Of a DNA stretch of 64,000 bases, positions 1 through 13,100 are shown in pieces. The first letter of the stretch is position 1. Every line of letters begins with the position of its first letter. The stretch comes from Nephrocerus scutellatus (taxonomy: Eukaryota > Arthropoda > Insecta > Diptera > Pipunculidae): NCBI GenBank assembly GCA_947095585.1, contig OX352765.1, positions 86,884,965-86,948,964 of the forward strand. Direction: 5' to 3'. A program made the translations under genes and the position numbers. The notes beneath the pieces are model-generated. The model was not told the origin of the DNA and did not search any database. It saw only the letters and a program-made list of their open reading frames with translations.

Positions 1-310
1 AGGCCCCAAGTGCCCTAAAATAAAGACTACTCCACGAGACCTTCTCTAGACCCCCTCAAGGAACTCTCTCCCACCCCTGATAATCTCCCTAAGACCGACG
101 TACTACTCATATAAAAACCCCATTCAAGACCTTAGGACAACTCTAATACCCAAGCAGCCAAAGACCAACCCTATCTACTAACATGCAGTGTTATTCTAAA
201 ACAAAAAATTCAGTCCCACCCCAACCACACCTATCAACACCATCCATAAACCACCCCCTATAAATACGCGCCCCAAGAGTCCCCACGACAACCCAAAGTT
301 TCATCTACTT
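1..310. repeat. Degenerate AAGACC-type minisatellite
   Basis: The stretch is strongly purine/C biased on the plus strand (few G, many AAGACC, CCCC and CCAA words) and resembles the clearer array at 52455-53450. The period is decayed and no exact unit can be given. It runs off the window start. Confidence 0.5.
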
Positions 311-1163
311 CAGATAAGTGGTCTTCGAGTTAATCGCAAACAGACATACCGACAAAGTTTCATTTTATAGACACTCGTGCGTGTATAAATAGATGAAGTG
401 TCTATTCGTCAGATTGTCAAGCTTATTGAATCGACTATCGAAAAATTTCATAAACAATAATTTGGGTAAGGTACCCAAAAAGAAAACTACACAAGGGTAT
501 ATATTTTAAACTCGTACATATGCTACATTGTTAAGCCAACTAATTAATATGCCAATAATTATGGAGTTCAAATCCTTAAGTTAGGTTAGTATTACTATAC
601 ATGTAGTATATACATTTATTTAAAAGCTAAGTTAACCTTTGTTATAAGAATAAAAGATTTATTAATCAATAAATTGAATAGAAATCAACAGCAAAGAACT
701 TTGTGAGTACTAAGTCCACAACGAAAACAAACAAACAAACCTTTTAAATAAATTAGAGGGGCGGCAAAATAGAAAGCTAAAAATACAAAGAAATATAAGG
801 AATTGTTCATTAAAAAACTGACCTACAAAATACTCTACTGACACAATGCCATCTTTCGATGGGCTTTTAAGGCTTAACAAGGTGTTTCACTCATAACGTA
901 TGCCTACGAGTATGTATTGAGTGTATTAAGAAAATCTATTCGAATATTAATAATAAATTGTGAGCCACAGAACATCTGCGCTATTGCACGCACATACTGG
1001 AAGAGTGGGTTGAACTGACAAAGGAAAAGTCGCAGCAACATTTATGCAATTGTACGATTGCAGTGGAAGCGTCGCGTCTGGAATAGGAGACGAATTGTTT
1101 CTGCTGTCGTTTTTTTATTTGACATTTTTAATATAAGAACTAACTAATTTTGTTTTTTACCAG
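311..1163. other. AT-rich upstream region, no gene seen
   Basis: No supportable coding exon is visible. It ends in a pyrimidine-rich tract and CAG at 1161-1163, which looks like a splice acceptor for the first recognised anoctamin exon. A 5' non-coding exon could lie here or upstream of the window. Confidence 0.4.
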
Positions 1164-1182
1164 GTGAAGACCACGTACTCGT

Positions 1183-4100
1183 ATGTTTATTAATTTGTTG
1201 TCTGGATCTGGATGTGGTCTATCAGATTCGATTTCTGGACAAATCAAAAAGGGCATAATGAATCACAATAATCAGGGTGTCATCGATCATGTCGATGATG
1301 ATAATGACGACAGTAGTATGCCACCGACAGAGGCAAATTCTCGTGAAGATCTGATAGAAAAAAATGACGACGACAACAACAATTGCACTTCAGATTATGC
1401 GAATATCACCAATTGTCCGAGTAAATTGCATTACATGAGACAGCAACAACAAGAACAACAACCGATTAGGTCACGCGATGGCGCTGGCCATTTTCGAGGC
1501 TATCATCGGAACTCAATTGCTGGATTTTTGTCCGTACCCACTATACGGAAAGTTGATGTTCTTATGCGAAGAGAAATTTCATCGAGTCCAGCGAAGAGTA
1601 TCTCGGAAACGATTGGTTTGTACAGCAATAGTAAGCTTCGAACAAGACGTTTGAGCCAGGATAGTGGAATTGGCACCGGTCAACTGTATTGTGGTGGTGG
1701 TGGTGTTGTAAGTATGACTTAGTTAATATTTATATTTTTTTTAATTGAAAACAAAATGGCATCAGTATTCTAATTGGCTATGTGACAAACTCACGCACAA
1801 AGTGGTTCTAAAACTGTGATAGCAATTGAATATATTGTATTGAAATAGCAATACAAAAATTCAGTGGTTTCCCATTGTTAACAAAGACATAAACCATAAT
1901 GGGAGCAACTCTTTCGGATACTCGTAAGATTGAGAAATATTTTAATTGTAAGATGATTGACCTTAAATTGAAAAATTCATACTAGGTGCCCGTTTATTCG
2001 TATAACACTCGTCACTATACTGATTGGCCCTGTTACTGCCTCATTCACTCACACACAAAGTGATTTTAAAACTGTGATGAAATATTGTCAATCATCAGTA
2101 TGCTTATTTAGTGATTCACAAACATTTAGGACAGGCACAAAACCAACTCTTTCAATGATTCTTGAACTTTTTTCCAGTGGTTTTCAAAAATTGAGAAATA
2201 TTTTCTTTGTCAGACAATTGGCCATAAATTAAGTAAAACCCGCTTATCTCAATAACAAGCTGTAGCCACATTCTTCTGCCAATAATTCGTAAGATAGGCA
2301 CAAGTTGTTAACAAAACTCTTATTCTTAAGACAAAACGAAGGCATTTAAAATAAATTCACACGTCTTTGTTAGTTGACCATCATGGTCAGGGTTATATAC
2401 AAGCTTGTAAAGCAACTCCTGGTCACCCTAATTATTATTTTATTATTATTGTTATTAATATTATTAGGTTAGTCGTTAGTGGGCTAAGAAGCCTGGTGCA
2501 CTGCGTCCTAGAGATCTATTGTGCATCCCAGATAATCACCACTTTATGTGGTGGCTCAGTTCCTTTATGAATGCCATTACGTCTGCCAATTTTATCGAAA
2601 TGACATTCTGTCAAGGGACAGTCTGAGCCTTGAGGTGCTTAAGTCTTTTCCGTATGAAAGCATCACACATAAACAGTATGTGCTCTGGCGATTCTTATGC
2701 CTTATTACAGAAACGGCAACTGTCCGTCCGGGATTTTCCGATTTTCGCTAAGTGACTATTGAATGGGCCGTGTCTCATTATGTACCAGACTAGGGATCTG
2801 AGTGCATGACGGCTCAGTTTGATTGGCCTGGCCATGTGCCTGATGCTTTACTTGAGAAGCCTTTTAGTTTTTTTCATCCCTGTTGCGGATTCCAATTCAG
2901 CTTCATGTAAGCCAACTCATTAAACTTGTTTTTGGCTAAGGGAGTAGGCAATGCTTGGCCCAGTTAATGTACCTTCTGCGCCTTCTCTTTCACAAAAATC
3001 TGTTCTCTCCAATAACGACAAATCAAAATATAGAAGGGTATTCAACATTTGGATGGGCTGGCTTTTTGACCTTAGAGAAAGCGACCTCCGAATCAAAATC
3101 TGTAACTGAATTACATATGGAGATCCAGTCTATCTCCATCTATCATCTTGGTCTTAGAGAAAATGATTTAACTCTCTAATAATTGATCCAGCTAATCAGT
3201 CTTCTTTAACTCCATTCATATACTGATTTACGAAAAAGATGTTAATCAGTGTCACCAACCCTTCGATCCAACATTGATTCCTCAATTAGTGATAGTAATC
3301 ATCCTACTCATCATCTTGTTTGGCTTTACAACTAGACATCCTAAACTAGATCCTATTTGGTCATATGAACTAGGTGTCCTGTCAACCTCTGTAGGCTTCG
3401 CATAGGTTGATTTTCTTTACGATGTAAGTATGGCGATAAGGCATGAAGATATAGTCACGGTAGAGTCTCCGTAATCGTCCTTTCTTACAAACAATTCTTC
3501 GTTAGACTCTCTTGATCGTGGCTAAGAAGTGTTTAGCTTTCGCCATTAAGCTGCTTATACCTAATCCCGTCAGGCATTATCCTCTTTTGAGAGTAAACCT
3601 CAGCCCCCACGTAACATCCCCAGAACGAACTGGGTTCGCAGCCATAGTTGTCGACAAACTCGGTCAACCTCACGGTCAAACCTGGTCCGTTGGGCACAGA
3701 CAACTCCCGTAGTACCAAAGGTTATCTTGGTGAGATCTTGTATCAATTATCTCGGTTTCCTCAGAGATGAGTGCCTGGGCGGTTACAAAGCAGACCCTGG
3801 CAGCATATTCGACCCGAACCTCGAAACATATCATTTACTACTAGGACTCTAAAGCAAGCACCACCAAGCAGTCCTAGGCCGCCTATAATAGAAAATATTC
3901 TATCATGACGGTCTTTCGGTGTAAGAATGAGCTACTAAATACGAAGATTTGTTCTCTAAGTATCAGTAGCCCTTTCTAGGTCGCTGAAGTACGAAGACAT
4001 TGCTCATCCCGAGCATACTGCGCCTCTTTCTTAATTTTCCGTGGTAGCGCCCTGCACCCTAATCATATAAAGGTTAATATGCAGCTGGACCCCCACGGAG

Positions 4101-7100
4101 GGCTAAAAGGTCAGATTGATTTATGCTAAGTAAATAAGTCTCAGATCGATATATAGGTACCGCGGTAATCTCTGTGGTATACACCGGCAACTCGGATGCC
4201 ATTGTTAAATTCATGGATTTGAAGAGTCTTGACAGACTAATGTGCATATTGCTGGTTCCATGCTGTTGTCGGCTGCTATAATTAATCTGAGATCGTCAAA
4301 GGACTGACAATATTTCGAATGCATGCTATATTTAGTATCTTAATTGATGGACCAATATTGGATCTTCTGCTCGCAAGTGTAGCCACCATGTACTTTATTT
4401 TGCTCTCATTGTTGTGCAGCCCCAGAATTCGTACAAAAGCCTTTTTTCAATATCGTCTTGGTATCATCTACGTAACTGGAAGGACTTATAGTGTGGTGTT
4501 TCTCTCACCGTTACGTCAGGGTCTCTGATCACTTTTCCTCAACGCCAGGTTGAAGTGAACGAGGCCAATGCATTCCTTTGTTCTTTGGATACGTTTTAGA
4601 TGTGGGTGTGTTTAATAATAATCCACCCTATATAGTCGTGTCGGTTAATTTGGGATTCCAAATGCTCTCATGGCTTTACAAAGTTCTACCCTGCTATGAT
4701 GTCATTAACAGCTTGAAAGTACTTAGTGGTGTAGTGAGTTTTTAAACTCTAGACATTCCATCGCCTGCCTATGTGTTGAAATCTGATCAGTTTTTGCTTG
4801 GCTTCGGAAAGTGGCACATTGGTATGAACGTAAGATTACTTTAGCGCCTGGGGTTGTCCACTCTTGTAGGATAAAGGTAGAAAATCTTAAACCTTGTACT
4901 TAACAACGTTATACCACGATAATTAATGCACGTTGTGATATCTACCTTCGTATGCATGGGACATAAAATGTCTCTTTTGGCATCGCTTCTTTATCCCACT
5001 TGCAATATTAGTTCATGAAAAGCTTGATGCAGACTCAAACAATTTCGGTGGGATGCCCCAATTATTGTTAAGCCTAATTATTTATAAGCGGATTTATCGC
5101 TTTGACAACTTCGTCTATACTTGGTGGCGGCTGCAAAGTGTCTTCGTCGGTAATTGGTGGAGCCTTCAATTCCTTAGTGCAACGTCCTCTTCCTATTTGC
5201 AATGTGTTCTACTCGTATATTGCCGGCATACCTCGGGGAACTCTTTAGTGGAACTGACAAGCCTGCTGCGATTCTCACTCTCTATACTGCTCTAGCTTAC
5301 ATAAGAAATTCACCTCCAATGCTGTCGCCGGTGAACTTCTGAGCTTTTTATAATCTTTTTCGAGTGCCCGCTTTCTATGAGATTGTTGTATTGCTCAGTA
5401 CGCATGAATGTAGCTAGAGTAGTAGTCCTAGTAGTAGTAGTAGTAGTAGTCCTAGTAGTAGTAGTCGTAGTAGTAGTCATTTACTCTTACTGCCTAAGTT
5501 GGATTCAGTCACAGTAACATTTCTCTTCTTACTTACGATCCCTTAATGAAGAGAGATTCTTGACCATTCCATTTTAGTTTGCTATCCCTCTAAATGTGTA
5601 TTTGTTTGTCTAGATTTATTGGTTTTATCTTCACTACATTAAAAATCAAATCAATGTTTAATTTAAGTGTCTCATTAATAACTTTCACTTAAAAAAAACC
5701 AAAAAAATACTGAACTATTAATCATGTAACCATGTCTTACCATAGGAAACGAATTTGACAGCCGTAGCCCGAACGAATAAATCCACCGATAATATATATA
5801 ATGATCTCGAATCGAATTTCGATAACCGATTCTCGTCGACAATCAATCAAACGAGCGATAGCGAAGCCAATATGAACCGCCAAGAACCTGAATCAAATGC
5901 AACGGACACTTTTAACGGCATGCATACTGCATCACTGTTAGCCACCACATACAAATCAAATTCAATTTCAATACTACCATTACCTGCCTTCATGGAAGAT
6001 GACAGCGAACGTAGTCCTACTCAGGCTTTTGGTCCGAAACTTCAAAATCGAGAAAATATCCCCGGAACAGCAATGGCTATGGAACGATTGATTTTTGACT
6101 TGGAGACGGACGGTAATGCTGTAAATGGTGATCTTAATGGTGGTGCAGACATAGCTACCAAAAAGGAGTCATCTTGTTCGAACATCATGATTGACAATAA
6201 TATGGTCACCAATCCTTCGAAAAATTCAGGTTCACCAACGATGGACAAATGTAGCATCAGTGGAAAAAGCCGCAAGCTAAGTTACGAGGCGGATAATGAG
6301 AAAAGACGAACAAGCCAGCAGGATCTTGAGGTGGGTATTATACGGATATAGTCAAATTGGTAAAAATTTAAAACACACATATACCTGCCAAGTTCTAATG
6401 TCTAAGTCTTACATTAGGAGCTTGACATATGTATCCTTATGTCATCAACATGAGATTAAACTTTTATATGGACCAAGAAACGATCAAAACAAAAAACTTC
6501 AGTCTTCCAATTTAAGAAAAAAAAACTTCACTACTCTCCCTCACAGGGTCTCGACCCAGAATCGCTGATGTTTCGTGATGGACGTCGCAAAATCGACATG
6601 GTTCTCGCCTGGGAGGAAGAGGATCTTGGTGTGATGACTGAAGCCGAAGCAAAACGTCGAGACAAGCGTCGTGCCTTCATGGAGAATCTAATAAAGGAGG
6701 GTCTTGAAGTTGAACTCGAAGATAAATCACAATCGTTTGATGAAAAGACATATTTTCTGAAAATCCATTTGCCTTGGCGTCTTCAAGAGCGCCTCGGTGA
6801 GGTTTTAAATTTGAAGCATCCACTGAAGCGATTCATTACAATCAGTGTAAAGCCGCCATGGGTAAGTGAGTTGGACAAATTGTGATGACCTTTCATCTAA
6901 AATGTACGTTACCTAATCGTTTTCTGTATTTAGGCTGAAGAAAACGTAGTCAGCCGTAATGTACAGTACTGGAAAGACGTGTGGAACCGTTTAACTCAAA
7001 AGATTCAGCTTGACGACAGCTTGCTTGAGACGGAGCCGTCATTCAAGAAGGCAACAGAGGGCAAAAATGCGGAAGAAACGTAAGTCTATCATACGTGTTT

Positions 7101-10100
7101 TATCAGCGACCTCGATCTCATTCTAAGCATATACCAGATTCATTGTAAAAGATCGTGCATCCGAGTTCACAAGCGCCCAACGAAGTCTCATGGTAATGCA
7201 GGTTCTTGTGCGCACACCGTTCGATGAGAGTACTCGATGTGGCATCCGCCGTTTGGTCAACGACAAAACCTACCTGGCATGCTTTCCGTTGCATGAAGGT
7301 TGTAACGATCGTCCACATTCGAGTGGCGTTGTGTTTGATCGTCGAATTCTCTACCAGAACTGGGCACACCCATCGCAGTGGTACAAGAAGCAACCGCTAT
7401 GTCTGGTGCGGAAATATTTCGGCGATAAAATCGCTTTGTACTTTTGCTGGTTGGGATTCTACACGCAGATGCTTGTATATCCAGCCATAGTTGGAACAAT
7501 CTGCTTTCTATATGGCCTCGCATCGATTGACTCTAAGGACAACATTCCCAGCAAAGAGATCTGCAATGAATACGGCACCGGAAACATAACGCTGTGTCCG
7601 CTCTGCGATCGAGCGTGTAGCTATCAGAAACTTTACGATTCGTGCCTTTTCGCAAAGCTGTCATATCTATTTGACAATCCTTCGACAGTATTTTTTGCAA
7701 TTTTCATGTCCTTTTGGGGTGAGTACGAAAGGAGAGTGACTTTGAAAAGTTGTTATTATTGTTAACCCATTGCAGCTACAACATTTTTGGAATTATGGAA
7801 ACGCAAACAATCGGTTTTAATCTGGGAATGGGATCTCATGAACATCGAATCGGACGAGGAAAACCGTCCCGAATTCGAAACTAATGCGACAAAATTTCGA
7901 ATCAATCCGGTGACGCGGGAAAAAGAAGCCTATATGTCATCTTGGAGCCGGGCTGTTCGTTTTGCCATTACCGGAAGTGCTGTGGTTTTTATGGTAAACA
8001 GAATATTGCAATGACTTTTGTTCTTTCTGCTTATTCGCGAAAAGTAATTTTTAATTTTATTTGTAGATTTCTATAGTGCTCTGTGCCGTTTTGGGAACAA
8101 TAATTTACCGCATTTCATTGGTTTCGGTAGTTTACGGTGGTGGTGGGTTCTTTGTTAAGGAACATGCCAAACTTTTTACAACAATAACAGCGGCGCTTAT
8201 CAATTTGGTTGTCATCATGATACTGACAAAGGTATATGATTTGAAATATAATTTACTACATGTATGGGTCAGTGGATGGACCACTTAGCTCTTGTGGTGG
8301 GTGTCTCGGATTTGTTTGGCAGTTTAAGTCTTCACATTCTCAAGCAGCTGAAATTCGCATGTTTTCCCTCAAGAAAGTGATGATCTTGTAACGAAACTCT
8401 TAACCGGTTGTTATTATTATTATTATTGTTGGTTGATTGGTAAGCCATGTACACTGCGATCTTAAGGTCTATTGTGCATCCCAGATGTCTATCACATTAT
8501 GTGATGGCTTAGTCCTCTTATGAATGCCAATGTATCTGCCAGGTCGATAGGTTTGGTATTTTGCCATAGAACTGTGTGAACCTTGAGGTATTGAAGTCTT
8601 TTTCGGGTGAGGTTATCACATATAAAAAGTATGTGTTCTGGCGTCTCCTCTACCTCGATCTGTTTGGGATTTCCCCATTTTTGTTAAGTGGCCATTAAAT
8701 GCTGGGCCATGACCCGTCATGTACCAGACAAGGGATCTGAGTGTATGTCGGTTTAACTTGATTGCTTTGTTTGTGTTCTTAATGTTGTATTTGGGAAGCT
8801 TTTTGGTTTGTTTCATCGTAGTTGATGATTCCCATTCATGGCGTTATTTGCCCACTCTTTTATCTTGTTTTTGAGGTGGCTCTTACTGTATGCAATGCTT
8901 GGCTCGGCGCCTGCTCTTGCGCAGAGGTCTGCTGCCTCGTTTACATTAATACCTGAATGGCCTGGAGACCACATCAAGATGACCTTGTTGGTTTTGGCCA
9001 GTTCGTTTAGATGGCAGTAGCAGCTCCACGTTGTCCTTGAATTGAAAACTGGGCCTTTTAGGGCTAGCAGAGCGGCCTGCCTATCGGAGATCATATAGAT
9101 CACGGTTCTTCTATATTTCCTCTTAATGCATTCTAATGTGCAGGCTTCAAACGCTACTGTTTCTGCCTGGAAAACGGTTGGGGATTTTCCTAGGGGTATT
9201 CGTAATGTGATTCTGGGTCCGAATGCCCCTGCCCCTGTTCCTGAGTTTGTTTTAGATCCGTCTGTGTACCAGATAGATGCATGATTGGGGAGGTTATTTA
9301 TGATATTTTCAACTTGATTACGGTTCGGTACTCTTACTGAGGAGTTCCTTTTTACCATTGAGTCTGATTGGAAGACAATTTCGCTTTCCAATTTTATTTT
9401 GGTGATGATGCTTATAAGTCCTGGTCTATTGACTTTGAGTTGGTTAGTTACCTTGAGTGAAATGGCTCTTACACTTGCTTCGCTTTTGATGTGTAAGTGA
9501 AGTGGTGTGAGTCCTAGTAGGTTTTCTAGTGCTGCTTGACCATGGCGCATGGCCACGACGTAGTGTAACACGATAATGCGATCGCCGAAAAAACAGGCAA
9601 CCGTTGATGACTGTCAGCGAATCTGCTGCAAATTCATCGTCAGGAATTTGATCTTGTTTGCGTGGCCAACAATTCTTTATGAAATTCGTGATTTCCTTTA
9701 ACGTCTCGTAGCGACTTGCTTCGAATGTTACTGGCAGCTTCTTAGCGGTATCGATGGCGAAGGATCCTCGTAAGCCTTCTGCAATGAAGTTGGAGTCTTG
9801 TGGCGCGTGATTTAGGGTTTTTTACGTTCACTTTCGTTTCTCCATTTCCCACTGCGCTTTCCTCCCTTGTGTTAACCGTGTCGGAGAATGGTGATGGTTC
9901 GTGATTTTTGGAACCCATTTTTCTAATGACGACGTCTTCGTCAGGCTTTTCGTGTTGGCTAATTAGTCGAGAGATGAAATCCACGTATGCGAAGCTCTTC
10001 GTTTCAACGTATTCGATCTCAAAATCATAAGCAAGCAATATTAAGGCGTAGCGTTGGAGGCGGCTTACCGTGCCGGAATTCCCTTTTTGCTGCCGAAGAT

Positions 10101-13100
10101 TGCGAACAAGGTTTATGGTCCCTCTGGAGCTGGAATTTGCGTTTTGTAGCGGTAAAACTTCTTAAGGGTGAATGTGAGCGCCAGAACTTCTCGTTGGATT
10201 TGCGGGTATTTTTTTTTCTGGTACTGTGAATGAGCATGCGTTATTACTAGGCGGTAATAATAACCGGTGTATTACTGGGCCCAAAGACTTGTCGGGCATC
10301 TCGTGCATGAGAATTGCTCCCATTCCATAGGTGGAAGCGTCAGCGGCAACGATCAACTTCTTAGTTCGGTCGCAGTAAGAAAGTCCGAAGTCAGATGCCG
10401 GAATTTTCTTAAGCTCGCCGAAAGATTCCTGATGTTTTGCTTCTGATGCAAATGTAACATCGTCTAAAAGAAGCTCGTCTAATAGACTGCGATGCTTCTT
10501 GATACCATTAATGAATTTTCCGTACCAGGTGACAGCTCCCAAAAATGCCTGAAGCTGCTTGACGTCTGTAGGAGGTGGAATGTTCTGGAGCATCTTGATC
10601 TTATCTGGGCTCGGTTAAATGCCGTTAGTGTCGATTCTGTGACCGAGAAATTCGAGTTCCTTCTCAAGAAAACCACACTTTTTGATCTTGCGGTGGAAAC
10701 CGTTCTCTGAATGCGGCCTAAAATTTCGCACAGATTGTTGTCGTGGTTGTTTTGATCGGTTTCTTCCACGATGAAGCCCTTTGCTCCGCTCATCATGCAG
10801 CTCACAAATTTTTGGAAAATTCCCTGTGCTGGCTTGACTCCTGACTGCAGCCGATCGAATTTGAAATGTCCGTAGTGAGTCTTGAAGCAACGCATCTGAG
10901 AGCTCGATTTTGCTGAAAAGTTTTGAATGGCGATAGTTGAGTAAAAATGTTGTCAGGCGTTGGCAATGGAAATTGTTTCGGTTCGAGGCGAATCATTTAA
11001 GACAGTTGAGTAGTCGGCGCAGATTCCTACGCGTCCAACTTTCTTCTCGACAGCAACGATTGGGACGGTGTATGTTGATTATCGAACGGGGCTAATCGCG
11101 ATTGGCTTCATAGCGGCAAACGAAACTGGATGTCTGTTGCGGAAAATGTTTTGTTTTGCGCCTGGCCTTGGCGTCAGGGAAACCTTTTTGGTGCACAGGC
11201 CGAGCGAATCGATGAAAAGAGCTGGAAACTTGGCCTTCAACTCATTTTAAAATTGCTGTGTAGCGTCGAGTCGGATGTTGTTGCAGACGCTGGCGATGGG
11301 AACGTTCTACAGGTCGAGAGTTTACATCCAGTCGCTGCCGAGGACGTTCAAGCTTAAACTTCCGACGTAGCATGGGCCGACTTCTTATCGTCCGTGGAGC
11401 TTCAAGCGTGCAGTAAATTTTGCCGAGCATAGACATCTGATCGCCTGAAGCGCTGATTGCTTGCTCTTTGCATTGGCGTTCACCAATAATTTGTCTTGGA
11501 GATGATTGTCCAGTCGTAACCAGAATTCAGTTGCAGGCGAGCGCTTGTGATCGTTGATGGCTGGTTCGACAAATTTGAGTGTGGACATCGATGCTGTTGT
11601 GACTGCCAGACTTTGGCGACGTTCTGATCTGCGGTTGAATCTGCTGGGTTGATCGGAATCTTCACAGGAATTCGTTCACCGATGTATAATTGCCGGTTTT
11701 GTGATCCTTAACCTTGCCAGTTTCGCAGATGTTGTCCTTATATTTGGCATCCCTTATGCCAGTGGCAGTCACCGCAAAAGTAGCAATTGTTAGGAGGCCT
11801 GTCCAATTTTTCAGTTGATTTGCGTGTGGATTTCTGCCGCTGGCAGCCTAGCTTTCTGGAAATCAGCATCACTTCGCTTTTCGGTGCTGAGTTGGAGACC
11901 ACGTCCTATCTCGAAAGTGATGGATTGTATGATGTCTGGCAGGAAGAGGTGAGCGAGATATCGGTACTACGAGGTTGACAACTTCTCAGTGAGCAAACAC
12001 TCTCGCTGCCGGACTGTAAATGTCTGTGCTTCCTCTGTGAAGATTTGCTCGTAGCTCGAGCGTACAAGCGGTCGAACGTTTCTCCGTCCTCCGGGCAGTA
12101 GTCGAAATTTCCAATTCGATCGGCCAAGTTTCTATGTGCTTGTGCCGCTGCTGGTCGGCGAACTTCATCCGCAGAATTGGCTGGGGGAGCGATTCGCTGA
12201 TGAACTATTTGTTGCTTCCATCAAATGTATGATGAGTTCTTCCATAATTTTATTTCTTGAGGTTATGTTCCCTTGTTAAAATTTTATCTTTTACTTTTTC
12301 ACGGATAACAACGGATAATAACATGGATAACAATTCTATGCTCCTTTGCAGATCTATCATCGCATGGCGCTACGACTGACAAATCTTGAAAATCCTCGCA
12401 CCCATACTGAATATGAAGATTCCTATACATTCAAGATATTCTTCTTTGAGTTTATGAATTTCTACAGTTCCCTTATTTACATTGCCTTCTTTAAGGGGAG
12501 ATTTTTCGACTATCCCGGAGACGATACGGCGAGAAATAATGAATTCTTTCGCTTAAAAAATGACATCTGTGATCCGGCTGGTTGTCTGTCGGAGCTATGC
12601 ATTCAATTGGCCATCATTATGGTTGGTAAACAATGCTGGAACAATTTCATGGAGTATCTCTTTCCGAAGTTTTACAATTGGTGGCGTCAACGTAAGCACA
12701 AACAGGCGACAAAAAATGAATCACACTTGCACATGGCCTGGGAACAGGATTATCATATGCAAGATCCCGGAAGATTGGCCCTTTTTGATGAATACTTGGA
12801 AATGAGTGAGTGCGCCGTGTACATGAGAGAGTGGTGTGGGCATTTTACTAAATTTTTTTGCATCAGTTCTTCAATATGGGTTTGTGACGCTATTCGTTGC
12901 TGCGTTCCCATTGGCGCCGCTGTTCGCTCTACTGAATAATGTGGCGGAAATCCGTTTGGACGCTTACAAAATGGTGACACAAGCGAGACGTCCGCTGGCC
13001 GAACGTGTAGAGGATATTGGTGCTTGGTATGGCATCCTGAGGATCATCACTTATACAGCGGTCGTCTCGAATGCTTTTGTGATTGCGTACACGAGTGACT

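Noticed and set aside
1161..1168. CAGGTGAAG as a splice donor ending an upstream exon
   Set aside because: It also matches a donor, but the pyrimidine tract before CAG favours an acceptor and the downstream frame is clearly coding; left as a minor alternative.
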